Shown here: piece after piece, positions 43,013 through 53,086 of the stretch
How positions within the stretch are numbered: position 1 is the stretch's first letter
Layout of the letters: the number at the start of each line of letters is the position of its first letter
Assembly (NCBI GenBank): GCA_965240325.2
Contig: OZ251225.1
Span: 2,108,001-2,172,000 of the forward strand
Direction: 5' to 3'
Length of the DNA stretch: 64,000 nucleotides
From: Rebecca billardiae RCC1528
Taxonomy: Eukaryota > Haptophyta
Translations under genes and position numbers: made by a program
The notes under the pieces: model-generated
The model's input: only the letters and a program-made list of their open reading frames with translations
What the model was told of the DNA's origin: nothing
Database searches by the model: none

Positions 43013-44584
43013 TTACACGCCGGCCTCGCTGAGATTCCACCTCGGGCTGTCGACGCGGCTCCCGGCGGGGCGCCCGCAGAGCTTGAGTGGCACCCCGTGG
43101 TCGTGGTACCGCGCGGCCGCGTGCGCAGCGCGTGCCACCGGCCCCGCGCATGCGAGGTGCTCGGCCGCCCACGCCAGGCTGCCCTCGCACCACTCGTGCA
43201 CGAGCGAGCTGGCGCCGTCCGCGGGCAGCGGCCGCGGCTGCGCGGGGAGCAGCGGCGCGGCGCAGCTGCCCGGGCACAGCGAGGCCGGGCAGCGATGGCG
43301 CAGCGCCACGTTGGGCGGGTCTCCGCGGAAGCGCACCGCGCACTCGCGCGCATCGAAGCCCGCGCCCGCGCCCGCGCGCGCCTCGCGCAGCACGAATGGC
43401 CACGGCAGGTGCAGCCAGACGTCAGGGCAGTAAGCGAGCGCGAGCGCGCCCTCCGGCTCCCGGCGCACGCGCAGGATGTTGATCGCGCGGGACAGCGGCT
43501 CGGGCGCGTGCGCACGCTCGAAGGGCACGGGCGCGCCCCGCCTGATCTGCGCGAGCAGGGCGTCCATCAGCCCCACGCGCAGCCCGAGCGCCGCCGCGGG
43601 CACGCCCATGGTCGGCGCTACCCGCATGTTTGGATCGAGAAAGTAGGTGCGGCCTGCGCGGTCGACGCGCATGTCGACCTCGGCGAGGCCGGTGAAGCCG
43701 AGGCGTTTGACGAAGGCGGCGAAGAAGCGCGCCGCCTCGGGCAGGTTCACCGTGCGCAGCAGCACCGGCGGGCCCAGATCTCCCTCGGCGACGATGACCG
43801 CCGACCCGACGCCCGCCACCACCTCGCCGTCCACGACGGCGCCCGCGTACTCGACCTGATAGCCATCGACCCACTGCTCGAGCATGGCGGGCTGCGAGCC
43901 GTTGGCGAGGGCGCGCAGCAATCCGTCGAGCTCGGCACGCGTGCGCACGATCTGCACGCCCTTGCCGCTGCCGTCGAAGTTCGTCTTCGCGACGAGCGGC
44001 AGCTGGCGCGCGAGACGCTCGCGCGAGCCGCTGTCGAGCGCGCGCGCCTGCGAGCTCGAGAGGGGCGTGTGGCGCGCAATGCGCGCGCCGAGGTCGCCGG
44101 CGAGCTTGACCATCGCGATCTTGCTGTTGTACGCGGCCCACTTCTCCGTCGCCCGCGGCAGCGAGCACCCGAGCGTGCGCAGCACGAGCTCCTGCTCGGG
44201 CGTGCGCGCCTTGAGCTTGAGCAGCTGCCGCGCCGCGCTCTCGACGAGCTGCGCGGAGACGCGGTAGTCGGGGAGGACGAAGGCGGGGCGCCACTCGGCG
44301 ACGGAGCTTACGAGCGCGTCCTGCAGGTCGCGCTGGCCGTGCGAGGCAGCGAACTTGGCGTACCTGATCAGCGGCGGGTCGCCCACGCCCCACGCCGCGC
44401 AGCCGCTGCGACTGCACACGGTCTTGTTGGTCGGCGAGCCCGCCTGCAGGATGCCCACGTCCCAGCCCGCGGCGTGGAGGTCGGTGACCACGTGCGGGAA
44501 CCACGCGGTGTTGTACACGCCGAGCGCGAGGATGCGCGCGCCGCCGTCGAGGCGTGTCGCGTGGCACGCGAAGTCGAAGTCCAT
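43013..44584 (-). CDS. ATP-grasp domain protein
   Basis: 523 residues from the ATG at 44584; 15 further codons are open upstream but have no ATG. An N-terminal Rossmann-like part (RILALGVYNTAWFPHVVTDL) precedes an ATP-grasp fold. That fold shows LVAKTNFDGSGKGVQIV, the Lys and Gly-rich nucleotide loop, with EQWVDGYQVEYAGAV next. GLAEVDMRVDRAGRTYFLDP then NMR is the Glu/Asp/Asn metal-binding end. ATP-grasp enzymes join a carboxylate to an amine, thiol or hydroxyl through an acyl-phosphate. The substrate cannot be read from sequence. The C-terminal 120 residues are Cys-rich (RHRCPASLCPGSC, HEWCEGS) and may be an extra module. It lies divergent to nothing obvious; the next gene upstream is on the same strand. 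Confidence 0.75.
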   Translation of the reverse strand: MDFDFACHATRLDGGARILALGVYNTAWFPHVVTDLHAAGWDVGILQAGSPTNKTVCSRSGCAAWGVGDPPLIRYAKFAASHGQRDLQDALVSSVAEWRPAFVLPDYRVSAQLVESAARQLLKLKARTPEQELVLRTLGCSLPRATEKWAAYNSKIAMVKLAGDLGARIARHTPLSSSQARALDSGSRERLARQLPLVAKTNFDGSGKGVQIVRTRAELDGLLRALANGSQPAMLEQWVDGYQVEYAGAVVDGEVVAGVGSAVIVAEGDLGPPVLLRTVNLPEAARFFAAFVKRLGFTGLAEVDMRVDRAGRTYFLDPNMRVAPTMGVPAAALGLRVGLMDALLAQIRRGAPVPFERAHAPEPLSRAINILRVRREPEGALALAYCPDVWLHLPWPFVLREARAGAGAGFDARECAVRFRGDPPNVALRHRCPASLCPGSCAAPLLPAQPRPLPADGASSLVHEWCEGSLAWAAEHLACAGPVARAAHAAARYHDHGVPLKLCGRPAGSRVDSPRWNLSEAGV

Positions 44585-44814
44585 CACTTCATCACCGCAC
44601 CTCCGCGACGCGTACAGGCGGGCATGCAATTTTGGTACAATACGAGATTCCCATGGTGGATTTTGATGTATCTCGCCTGCCTGAGCTGTGTGCGTCTCTT
44701 ATTCTTACAGTCCTCTCAACAATAAAAACTGTGCCCTGGCGGGCGGGGGGGGTCGGCGGGCCGTGCCAGTGCTGTCGCAATATTTCCCCAGCGGGTTCGC
44801 GCCTTTTAGCGTTT

Positions 44815-45408
44815 TTACGGGCAGGATGACGAAAGAGCATCTCCTCCTGCCGCCAGCTGAGATCGTGTGTCGCGAGGATGCCAATGTCCGCTCCGGGCAC
44901 GAGGTTCGGCGAAGGTCGCGTCGGCGTCGTGCACGGCCGCCACGCTGCGCAACAGCGCGTCCAGGTCCAAGCGTTCGTCGGCGCTCGCCGCTCCGTGCGA
45001 CAGGTCTGGCACTCGCACGTTCGGCAGTATCAGGAGCTGTTGGTGGTGCGCGCGCGCGCAGTGCGAGAGCGTGTGCCACTCGCGATCGAGGGTGGGCACG
45101 CGCTGCTCGAGCAGGCACAGGAAGCGCAGCGCATGCGTCACCGGCTTCACGACGTCGGCCTCGTCCCGCAGCGCCCGTGCCATGGTGGAGGATGGGGCGG
45201 CGATTCTGCACGCGCGACGTTTCATCTCGTCGCGGACAGTGCTAGGGTTAGTGCGCATCTGGGATCGGTGATAGCGCGCTGTCGCCTCAGTCGCCGACTC
45301 GCGAAGACGCGATTCCTGCCACGGCGGCAGACCCAGCAGGTGCGTGCAGTGCGCGTCGTACGCCGCTTTGCGCTGCCCCTCCGTCGCATTGGCCACCGTC
45401 GACGCCAT
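44815..45408 (-). CDS. Hypothetical protein with Cys cluster upstream (unrecognised)
   Basis: The frame from ATG 45408 gives 197 residues, with amphipathic stretches such as DEADVVKPVTHALRFLCLLE and ARAHHQQLLILPNVRVPD that look like real protein. The same frame is open upstream to 45876 and includes C-x3-C-x5-C-x2-C just before the ATG (CKSVCYGRWRCPAC), a possible zinc site. The true start may therefore be further upstream or in another exon. No family recognised. Confidence 0.35.
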   Translation of the reverse strand: MASTVANATEGQRKAAYDAHCTHLLGLPPWQESRLRESATEATARYHRSQMRTNPSTVRDEMKRRACRIAAPSSTMARALRDEADVVKPVTHALRFLCLLEQRVPTLDREWHTLSHCARAHHQQLLILPNVRVPDLSHGAASADERLDLDALLRSVAAVHDADATFAEPRARSGHWHPRDTRSQLAAGGDALSSSCP

Positions 45409-46860
45409 GCAGGCCGGACAACGCCACCGACCGTAGCAAACGGATTTGCATGCGCCCGACCTTGCCAACCGGGGCACGCGATAGTCCGGTGTGTGGATTC
45501 CGGTTATGGTGTTCAGAAGGCCGCGCCAAATCTTGCGTCGCGTGGGATGGCGCTTCCCGCCCGCGAGACACCTCGTGATGAGGGCCTTTCCGCACCGAGC
45601 CCGACGCGCGACGGTGAATCGAGCGAGGCGGCCATCGTGCGCAGCGCTTGATGCTATGGCTCGTGCGAGCGCTCGACGTGCAAGTCGGGCGAGGACCGCC
45701 CCAGGTCGCACGATCGTGTCGACGCGCCGAGCGTACCTCCAAACGCGTCGACTTTGGCCCTCGTTCGACCTGCACGCGAGACGACGAGGGCAGCAATCGC
45801 GAATCGGGCGAAAACACCGTTCGGGAGTCCTCTCACGATGTCCGCGCCGGCGTTGGATTCGGCGCGCGCCGCCCACGCGCTCCGCGCCAGGCGCCAGATG
45901 GTTTTCGGCCGAGCGTCCCCAGTGGGAGCTGCGAGGGCGCCCGGTAGTGAGCGAGGCGATTTTCTTTTCTTGGCGAGGCGATTTTCTTTTTCTTATCTTT
46001 TCTTATCTTTTTCCCGGGCACTACAAGGGGCGGACCTACGGCCCGCCATTACCCTATGGAGAGCACACCTGCACATCACACCTTCTCCTGGCCGCCTAGG
46101 CTTGCATGACGGGCACCTGCGGCCCCAGCACTCTCCATTCGGTCGAGCTGCACCCACCCATCATGACTTCAGCCGGGTGAGTGACAATTGGAGGACTCCT
46201 CTGGGCAGCACGTGAAGCCGGCCAGCTCGGACGTGACAGTGGCCGACAGGCTCTCGACTGGCTCCCACACCCCTTTCAGCCCAGCTTGTAGCACAGCGCG
46301 CCGCTGATTTTCGGCGGAGCCTCGTGTGCTGTGCTACAGGGCATACCCAATCAGCAGGTGGGCCGCTGGCAGGCTAGGTGCATCTGGTGCACTGTGGTGG
46401 CCATTCCCCGACCACCACCCGCAGAGACGTGGCCTGCGCACTGAAACCGCACTGCTCACGCCAGGCTGTGCTGCTAGGCTGGCTGCTAGGCAGTATCAAA
46501 GGCCATCCAGCTGCAGCGCCAGGGCCCACTATACAGCTGCTACACTCCCAGCCAGCCAGCCCACAGCCTGCTCAGGGGGTGAATTTCCATCCCTGCCTGC
46601 CCTCGTGGTGGTCCAGCACCCCCGCGCAGCACCCGTCAGCCGGTTGTGCACCTGCATTCAATTTATCTGACTGACTCAGCCCACACACCCGCCCAGCTCA
46701 TACCCACCTGGTCTGTGAGGGCTATAGGTGCAGTAACAGATAGCATGCAGCAGTGGGCCTCAAACAGTGACTGAGCTGGTATAGACAGCCAAACACAAGG
46801 GTAACCAATTGTTGAGGGGACTGTAGTAAACTGTATTTTTGGGCGCGCACTGGACTCAGC
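45409..46860. other. No recognised gene
   Basis: Contains the open upstream extension of the previous frame, a T-rich tract near 45960-46012, and a C/A/G-rich stretch (about 46100-46720) of low information, with many cagcc and cacacc words. Promoter of the following gene presumably at the right end. Confidence 0.5.
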
Positions 46861-49800
46861 ATGGCGGCGTTTCCTCGTCCCGTCCGTGCTGTCATTCTGT
46901 CGTTCGCCGGTGCCGTCGTCGTCGCAAACCTCGCACGACGAGCATGGCGCGTCGTGCGTGCTCTTTGCAGCGATGCGTCTCCACCCATGCCTTTCCTCGA
47001 GGCTGCGGTGCGCGAGCGTTTCCGCATCACGCCTGCCGATCGGCGTGCCGCGCTTCGACTGGGTGCAGTTGTCGATTCACAAGGGCGTGTCGACTGGGCG
47101 GAGGGGCCGCTCAGCGCGAAGGCGTTGCTCGCGGGGGCTGGCTGCTTGCACGCGGATATCGACGACCCCATCCCCGCCCGGGCAGCCGCTGCTCTCGCCC
47201 TCGTCGTCGGCCAGCTTCGCAGAGTGGCGGCACGGGCGCCTGATGAGCTGGGACGCGTCCATGCGCACGCGCTCCCTCCTCGACCTCGGCGCGCGCTCGA
47301 GCTGCTGCAAGCGTGCCTGCGTGGTCGCCATGCGCCTCGCGAGCGCACGTGGGCCCACGCGACCGGCGCTCTGAGCGCCACCCAGCTCCTGCTCGCCGAG
47401 CTCGAGGCGGCAGTCGGCCGTGTGCACGAGGCGTGTGCCAACGCTCCGCAGGACTCGTGGCCGGACGCGCAGGACTCGTGGCCGGACGCGCAGGACTCGT
47501 GGCCGGACGCGCAGGACTCGTGGCCGGACGCGCGCGGCGCCGAGGCGAAGGCGGGCGGTGTCGGCGGTGCGGACACCGCGCGCGCGGGCGGGGACGAGCC
47601 GGCGCCGCAGCATGCAAAGCTCAAGGACATGCTCCGCGCGCCGGCCGTGCGGCGTGCCCTGGGCGAGGGCGCGAGCCTCTGTCTGCACGCTCTGATTGGT
47701 CCGTTGCGCGGCCTCAGCCTCCGAAACCTGTGCTGGCACGGGTACCTGTGCCCCGCAGACCTGGACGCGTGCGCGGAGTGGCCGTGCCTGCTCCTCCTCA
47801 TCGTCGCGTGCGGGCTGCCGCCCGCGCCAGCCGCCGCGCCCGCGCACGCTCACCCGCCGCGCGCGCGGCACGCGCAGCCGCCGCCCTCGGCGCTGCTTCC
47901 GAGTGTGTCTGACGTTCAGGCTGTGCTGGCCTTGGACCCGCCGTTCGTCGACCCGCTGATGCGCCCGGCGCTCCTCGACGCCGTGCGCTGCGCGCGCGCG
48001 GCCGAGCACTGGCGCGCGCTCGGGCTGCTGTACGTGGTGATAGAGAGCAGCCTTCGCGGCGTGTACGCGCGCGCCAACCTCAGCCGTCGCGGAGGACGCG
48101 GAGGCGCGCGCTCCGCTGCCGTGCGTGCGCGCGTTGACCGTCGTCACCACACGCTCGAGGCGATGCTCAACTGGTCGGCCGAGGTGTCGAGCGCGCGCGC
48201 GCAGCTCGAGCACGGCGGCCCGGCCACGCCGCGCAGCAACGCGCTGCTCGGCCTGCTGGGCGAGGGGACCATGGGCGCGCTGTTCGATGAGTTCATTTGG
48301 GCAGCCGCGCACCGCGCGCCGCCGCAGCCGCACCCGCAGCAGTGCGAGAGGCCGGGCGGCGCGCAGCCGGCTGCGCCCTTGGCCGTCGCTGCGGAGCGCG
48401 ACGCTGCCGAGGATGGCGGCGCGCGCCGCGGCGACCCCGGCACGGCCGCGAGTCCCACGCCGCGCGCAGCCTTGGGCCCCGCCGCAGCCGCGGAGCCCGC
48501 CGAGCCGCCGCTGCTGCGGAACCACCTCGTGCACGGCGGCATCGAACTGGCCGACGTGCCGGCGCACTCTGTCGCGCGCCACGCGCGCCTGGCGCTCGGC
48601 CTCGCCGTGCGCTCGCTGCCGCCGGCCTCACGCGGCGAGCGCGCGCTGCCCGCCTGCGCGCTCGAGTGCGCGCGCGCCCTCGATGCGCACGTGCCCACCC
48701 GCCACCCTGTCGTCCTCCTGTGGCAGCAGCTGTGTGCTCTGCTGCGCGGCGGCGGCGCGGCGGCCGGAGCCGCTGAAGCCGAAGGGTGTGGCGACGGGAG
48801 GACCGCTGCGTCCAGTGCCGCGAGAGACGCGCCGACGGCCGCGCCGAGCGCCGCGCCGGCCCTCGACGCGCCCGCGGCGCGGCTCTCCAGCCGCGCGCGC
48901 GCCGTCCGCTACTGCGCGCTGTGCACGCTGCCACCGGAGTTGTGCGCTTTCGGACCGACCGCCGCGCGATGCGTGCGGCGGAGGCTGGGGCTCGACAGCG
49001 GCCGCGGCCTCCCAGCACTCCGCTCGGCCATGGGCGCGGCGCGCGCGCGACTGGCGGCTGAGCGCCCCGACGCGTCCGCCCCCGACGCGGCCGACGTCGC
49101 CGGCGCTGCACAGGCTGGGCCGCCCGCGCGCCCACGCGCCGAGCGTGCGCTGCTCGCCGAGCTGGCTGCCCTGCTCGAGCGGAGCTGGAGGGTGGCCAAG
49201 GACCATCAAATACCTGATGATGGTCATTTGACGGTGGCGCGGCTGCGCACGCACCTCGGCGCCGAGCCGCTCGCGCCGGGCAGACCCCCGCGCCGCTGGT
49301 CCGAGGAGGCGGAGCTCGGCGCCATCGCCGTCGCATCGGACGCGCTCGACGCGTGCGCGCGCGTGGGCGAGGCCGCGTGCGTGCGCGTCGCCGCCTGCCT
49401 GGTCGAAGCGGAGGCCGGAAACACCCGCGGCGGCCGCGGCCGCAGCCGGCGCTCGCCGGCGCTCGCAATCGACGGGGCGGAGTGCGCGCTGCTCAGCTCG
49501 GAGCTGTGCGCCCTGCTGCTGCTCAGGCACTGGGCGGTGGCCGACGCCTCACTGGTGCTGCCCACCGCGCTGTCGCAGTGGGCGGGTGCGATGTCGTCCG
49601 CGGCCGCGAGTGGGCATTGGCCTGAGGTGGTCGCGCTCGCTGCTGCGCTCACAGCTGAGCTCTCCGCTCCAGAGGGCGCGCAGGCTGGCTGGAGGCGCGA
49701 GCTCCTCTCCGCGCTGAGCGCGCGCGACGCAACCAAGTACAGGCTCGATGCCAAGCACGTGCTCGGCTGCGCTGAGCGCGGCGAGATGGCCGACCTGCTC

Positions 49801-49986
49801 GCCATCTCGGAGAGCCCGCTCGTCGTCAACATTGCGTCGGACGAGGCTCGTCGGCGTTCAGCGACGCTGCGGCCGGCCACCGAGCCGGCTGCTGCTGACA
49901 ATGCTGCGGCGCACGGCGCGAGCGGCAAGTGGCGCCTTCAGCGCGAGAAGCTGCGCGACCGGCGCAGGCGAGTCGCATTATTATAA
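46861..49986 (+). CDS. Large hypothetical protein, 1041 residues, N-terminal membrane anchor
   Basis: A single long frame from ATG 46861 (ctcagcATGgcg). The N-terminus has a hydrophobic segment (AVILSFAGAVVVANLARRAW), likely a signal anchor. The rest is Ala/Arg/Leu-rich and predicted helical, with many LLAEL-, ARLA- and LAAELSA-like helices and a basic C-terminus (REKLRDRRRRVALL). Residues about 197-224 are four perfect copies of QDSWPDA. No domain recognised. The only opposing frame of similar length (minus) has no features and is taken as shadow. It is convergent with the DUF726 gene, 164 bp away. Confidence 0.6.
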   Translation: MAAFPRPVRAVILSFAGAVVVANLARRAWRVVRALCSDASPPMPFLEAAVRERFRITPADRRAALRLGAVVDSQGRVDWAEGPLSAKALLAGAGCLHADIDDPIPARAAAALALVVGQLRRVAARAPDELGRVHAHALPPRPRRALELLQACLRGRHAPRERTWAHATGALSATQLLLAELEAAVGRVHEACANAPQDSWPDAQDSWPDAQDSWPDAQDSWPDARGAEAKAGGVGGADTARAGGDEPAPQHAKLKDMLRAPAVRRALGEGASLCLHALIGPLRGLSLRNLCWHGYLCPADLDACAEWPCLLLLIVACGLPPAPAAAPAHAHPPRARHAQPPPSALLPSVSDVQAVLALDPPFVDPLMRPALLDAVRCARAAEHWRALGLLYVVIESSLRGVYARANLSRRGGRGGARSAAVRARVDRRHHTLEAMLNWSAEVSSARAQLEHGGPATPRSNALLGLLGEGTMGALFDEFIWAAAHRAPPQPHPQQCERPGGAQPAAPLAVAAERDAAEDGGARRGDPGTAASPTPRAALGPAAAAEPAEPPLLRNHLVHGGIELADVPAHSVARHARLALGLAVRSLPPASRGERALPACALECARALDAHVPTRHPVVLLWQQLCALLRGGGAAAGAAEAEGCGDGRTAASSAARDAPTAAPSAAPALDAPAARLSSRARAVRYCALCTLPPELCAFGPTAARCVRRRLGLDSGRGLPALRSAMGAARARLAAERPDASAPDAADVAGAAQAGPPARPRAERALLAELAALLERSWRVAKDHQIPDDGHLTVARLRTHLGAEPLAPGRPPRRWSEEAELGAIAVASDALDACARVGEAACVRVAACLVEAEAGNTRGGRGRSRRSPALAIDGAECALLSSELCALLLLRHWAVADASLVLPTALSQWAGAMSSAAASGHWPEVVALAAALTAELSAPEGAQAGWRRELLSALSARDATKYRLDAKHVLGCAERGEMADLLAISESPLVVNIASDEARRRSATLRPATEPAAADNAAAHGASGKWRLQREKLRDRRRRVALL
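47449..47532 (+). repeat. Four tandem 21-bp units inside the 46861-49986 gene
   Basis: caggactcgtggccggacgcg repeats four times with no substitutions, encoding QDSWPDA each time. Confidence 0.98.
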
Positions 49987-50150
49987 TTTCCTACTACTAT
50001 ATGTATATCAGCATAGATATATCAATATAATATATATATGATGATGCGGCGGGCCCGGAATAAATAAGCCCAGGGAGCCTGTGAGCCGCTCGGCTTCCCG
50101 GTCAGCCGGTCAGCGGCCGCTAGCGGCAGGTGTGCCGGCTGCTGATGAAG

Positions 50151-52085
50151 TCATTGCCCAGCAGCAGGCTGATGGGCTGCCACACGACTGCCGTTCGAGT
50201 GGCAGCGCCCGTCGGAGTCGTCCTTGCCGCAGAAAAAGTGCGCACCGTGACCGTCGGTGGCCAGCACGAACTGCGCGAGCTCGGCTGCGCGCGCATACGT
50301 CGCGTGCCCCTGTAGACCGAGGTCGATCTCGACATCCTCGATTCGCTCGGAGGCGCGCGCGCGGAGAGTGCTGTGGGCATCGGCGTCGCCTGCCGCGCCA
50401 GCCAGACGCACACGGCGAGCTCCGACGACCCCTGCGAGGGCCGCGTCTGCGGCCACGCCGGGGTGCCGGGCAGCACTGGCCACGCGAGGGGCCTTGCTCT
50501 GATGAGGGCCGATGGCGCCAAGCTGCGCCAGCAGATCGTCGGTGCGGCAGTAGACGTTGACGAAGCGGTCGGCCACAACGCTCACGGCTGCGTCCCACCG
50601 CGGGTCCGCCACCGCGATGGGCGCACCGAGCAGGCACACGCTGCTCACCACGCCGTGCGCGCCACACACCGCCAGCTCAGCCAGACAGCTGAACACGAGC
50701 GCGGCGCCGAGTGACGCGCCCACGAGCGCGACCGGCCTCTGGCCTGCAGCCCGGCGCGCAAGGAGCTTGGAGGCGAGGGTCGCGCCACACCACTCCGCGC
50801 GTGCGCCGCCCTCGTGCCACACGAGCGCCGCGCCGCCGAGCGATCCACTGCCATTGGCCGATGCGCCCAGTGCGCGCGCTGTGCCCAGCCTCTCCCAGGC
50901 CGCCACCAGCAGGCTGCTGCCGCCCGCGGCCGCGCCGCCCGTGGCCTGGGAACCGCCACGGGTGGCCGAGGGCGCCGCCGCCGCTCCGTGCGTCCAGCCG
51001 GGCTCCCGCTCACGCGCGAGCGCGGACAGCAGCTCGGCCAGTCTCGCAAGCCCGGGGGCATGCTGCCAGTGCAGCACGCGGTGCTCGCCAAACCGAACTC
51101 GCCGGATGAGCGTGAGCCACACACGGCGTGCCGAGTCCGCGCCCACGCCCGGCGCAGAGGGCGTGGGCGCGGCCGATGCCGTGGCGCCAGCGCTCGGGGC
51201 GCCGATGACACGCGTCTCGCTGCACGCCAGCTCGTCGAGCCCGCAGTACACGTGCAGCCGCAGGCCTGCTCGACCCTCGGCGGCGCCGTACCGGCACCCC
51301 CCGTGCAGCTCCGCGGGCAGCAGCAGCGCATCAGGCTGCAGCGCGCAATGGGCGGTCGCGCTCGACGCGGCCGCGCCGAGTAGGAACACCGCCTTGCCGC
51401 CTGCGACGCCAGCGAGGGCGATGCCCGCGACGGGCGTGCCGACCGCGAGCGCGGCACCGCCACCCAGGGCGCTGAGCGCGAGCGCCCATCGCCTGTTCAG
51501 CGAGCCGCCGCCGACAGGCGCGTCAGAGAGAGTCACGGTCCTGCCGCTGCGTGCGGCTGCGGGGATAATGCCGAGCTCGGCCGCGAGGCAGTCCTCGGCG
51601 CAGCGCACGCGCTGCAGAGGCACGCAGAGCGCGCGGGCGAGGTCATCGACGAAGCGCGCAGACGTCGCGTCGTGCAGCCCGGCTCGCATGAGCGCGCACA
51701 GCGTCGCCCACACGACTGCCCAGCGCGCGTCAACCTCGGGAAGCATCGCGCGCGCCGCGTCGCACGCGCGCGCGAGGCTGGGCACGATCGGCACGTCGGA
51801 GACGAGCAGCCCGAGCAGGTGCGAGGACGACTCGGCTGGAAGGCGCAACTGCGCGCAGAGCAGCTGCAGGAGCTTCGCGCACGCGGAGAGCGTGGCCGGC
51901 CGGCTGAGGCTGGAGAGCAGCGCGGCGTGCAGCACCGCGAGCGCGTGCCGCTCCGATGGCGGCAGGTGCAGCTCGAGCTCCGGCGGCACGGAGCGCTCTG
52001 GGCACACAACGAGCTGCAAGCATACGACGTGGCCGTCATGGCTCGCGTCGGGGATCGTGGAGAGCACGACGCGCACCCTCAGCAT
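50151..52085 (-). CDS. DUF726/TMCO4-like alpha/beta hydrolase
   Basis: 644 residues from ATG 52085. The pattern fits the DUF726 (TMCO4) family. A helical N-terminal half is followed by a hydrophobic Gly/Ala-rich segment at about 205-245 (LALSALGGGAALAVGTPVAG). The hydrolase core has RPVALVGASLGAALVF, with the nucleophile-elbow Ser at about residue 458, then SSVCLLGAPIAVADPRWDAA and SVVADRFVNVYCRTDD. A His (GLQGHATYA) near residue 593 is the likely catalytic His. Members are membrane-associated putative lipases or hydrolases of unknown substrate. It is transcribed away from the DCC gene; the two ATGs are 140 bp apart and must share a promoter region. Confidence 0.8.
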   Translation of the reverse strand: MLRVRVVLSTIPDASHDGHVVCLQLVVCPERSVPPELELHLPPSERHALAVLHAALLSSLSRPATLSACAKLLQLLCAQLRLPAESSSHLLGLLVSDVPIVPSLARACDAARAMLPEVDARWAVVWATLCALMRAGLHDATSARFVDDLARALCVPLQRVRCAEDCLAAELGIIPAAARSGRTVTLSDAPVGGGSLNRRWALALSALGGGAALAVGTPVAGIALAGVAGGKAVFLLGAAASSATAHCALQPDALLLPAELHGGCRYGAAEGRAGLRLHVYCGLDELACSETRVIGAPSAGATASAAPTPSAPGVGADSARRVWLTLIRRVRFGEHRVLHWQHAPGLARLAELLSALAREREPGWTHGAAAAPSATRGGSQATGGAAAGGSSLLVAAWERLGTARALGASANGSGSLGGAALVWHEGGARAEWCGATLASKLLARRAAGQRPVALVGASLGAALVFSCLAELAVCGAHGVVSSVCLLGAPIAVADPRWDAAVSVVADRFVNVYCRTDDLLAQLGAIGPHQSKAPRVASAARHPGVAADAALAGVVGARRVRLAGAAGDADAHSTLRARASERIEDVEIDLGLQGHATYARAAELAQFVLATDGHGAHFFCGKDDSDGRCHSNGSRVAAHQPAAGQ

Positions 52086-52225
52086 TCAGCGCGGTGGGGT
52101 GCAGATGCCTGCCATCTTCCGGCTGGTGGCCGGCCGCAATCCGGCAGATCGAAAGAGCACGTTTGGACCTGGGCGCAGGTGGGCACATCGATTCCACGCG
52201 AAGTGTCGCGAGGGACGTCCTCACG

Positions 52226-52924
52226 ATGTTGTCTGCGGCTGCAGTCACGGCGCTGCTGGGCGCAGTGGGCGTGCGCTCGGCGGGACGCGCGGGGGCGTCG
52301 GCTATGATGAGCTTTGCCACTGCGCCGGCGGGACGCGCGGGGGCGTCGGCTATGATGAGCTTTGCCACTGCGCCGGCGGGACGCGCGGGGGCGTCGGCTA
52401 TGATGAGCCTTGCCACTGCGCCGCAGTCTCGCGCCGCGACCATCGCCGACGAGGTCTTCCGCCGCGACACGCGTCCGGTCATTCTCTTTGACGGCGAGTG
52501 CAACCTTTGCAACGGCGGCGTCAACTTCATGCTCGACTGGGACAAGCCGAACGACGTGAGCGGCGAGTTCCGCTTTGCGGCGCTGCAGTCGGAGGTCGGC
52601 CGCGCCCTCCTTCAGCGGGCAGGCCGCGCGCCCGACGATCTCTCTTCCATTGTGCTAGTGAGCGCGGATGGCTCAGCACACATCAAGTCGGAAGCCATCC
52701 TGCGGATAGGCAGCCGCATCGGCGGCGGTACGCCGCTCGCCCCGTTTTTCGCGGCGGCATCAGGACTTGGGCTCATGGCGGTGCCCACGCCTCTGCGCAA
52801 CGCGCTGTACGACGTTGTTGCCACCTCCCGCTATGACTGGTTCGGTTCCAGTGACACGTGCCGCACCTCGGACGAGCGATATTCGGAGCGCTTTGTCAGT
52901 GATGTTTCCGTCGCTGCCAACTAG
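52226..52924 (+). CDS. DCC-family thiol-disulfide oxidoreductase-like protein (DUF393)
   Basis: 232 residues. The core is PVILFDGECNLCNGGVNFM, carrying the D-G-x-C-x2-C that names the family, followed by FRFAALQSEVGRALLQ, SIVLVSADG, KSEAILRIGSRIGG, PLRNALYDVVATSRYDWFG and DTCR, all usual family blocks. The first about 75 residues are an Ala-rich leader containing three copies of a 16-residue unit (AGRAGASAMMSFATAP). A hydrophobic start (MLSAAAVTALLGAVGV) suggests organelle targeting, perhaps plastid via a bipartite leader; that is inference. The role of the family is poorly known. Its last 19 codons are duplicated at 54188-54254. Confidence 0.85.
   Translation: MLSAAAVTALLGAVGVRSAGRAGASAMMSFATAPAGRAGASAMMSFATAPAGRAGASAMMSLATAPQSRAATIADEVFRRDTRPVILFDGECNLCNGGVNFMLDWDKPNDVSGEFRFAALQSEVGRALLQRAGRAPDDLSSIVLVSADGSAHIKSEAILRIGSRIGGGTPLAPFFAAASGLGLMAVPTPLRNALYDVVATSRYDWFGSSDTCRTSDERYSERFVSDVSVAAN
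52281..52424 (+). repeat. Three tandem 48-bp units in the DCC leader
   Basis: The unit beginning cgggacgcgcgggggcgtcg recurs at a 48-bp offset. Unit 2 equals unit 1 and unit 3 differs by few bases. It stays in frame. Confidence 0.95.
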
Positions 52925-53086
52925 ACTTCTGACATACAGTCGATTCGTCTGATCAGATGATGAGATCTGTCAATTAAAATTTGACGACTCCCCTCTTTAG
53001 GCTACAGTTTATTTGTTTTAACGTGCGTAAGGCTCACGGTGGCAGGTTGCCGCGCCATCCTTCATCGCACGCTCTCCGAAGAGAGA

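Noticed and set aside
43097-44725. 542-codon plus frame opposite the ATP-grasp gene
   Set aside because: No domain on that strand. The ATP-grasp motifs lie on the minus strand.
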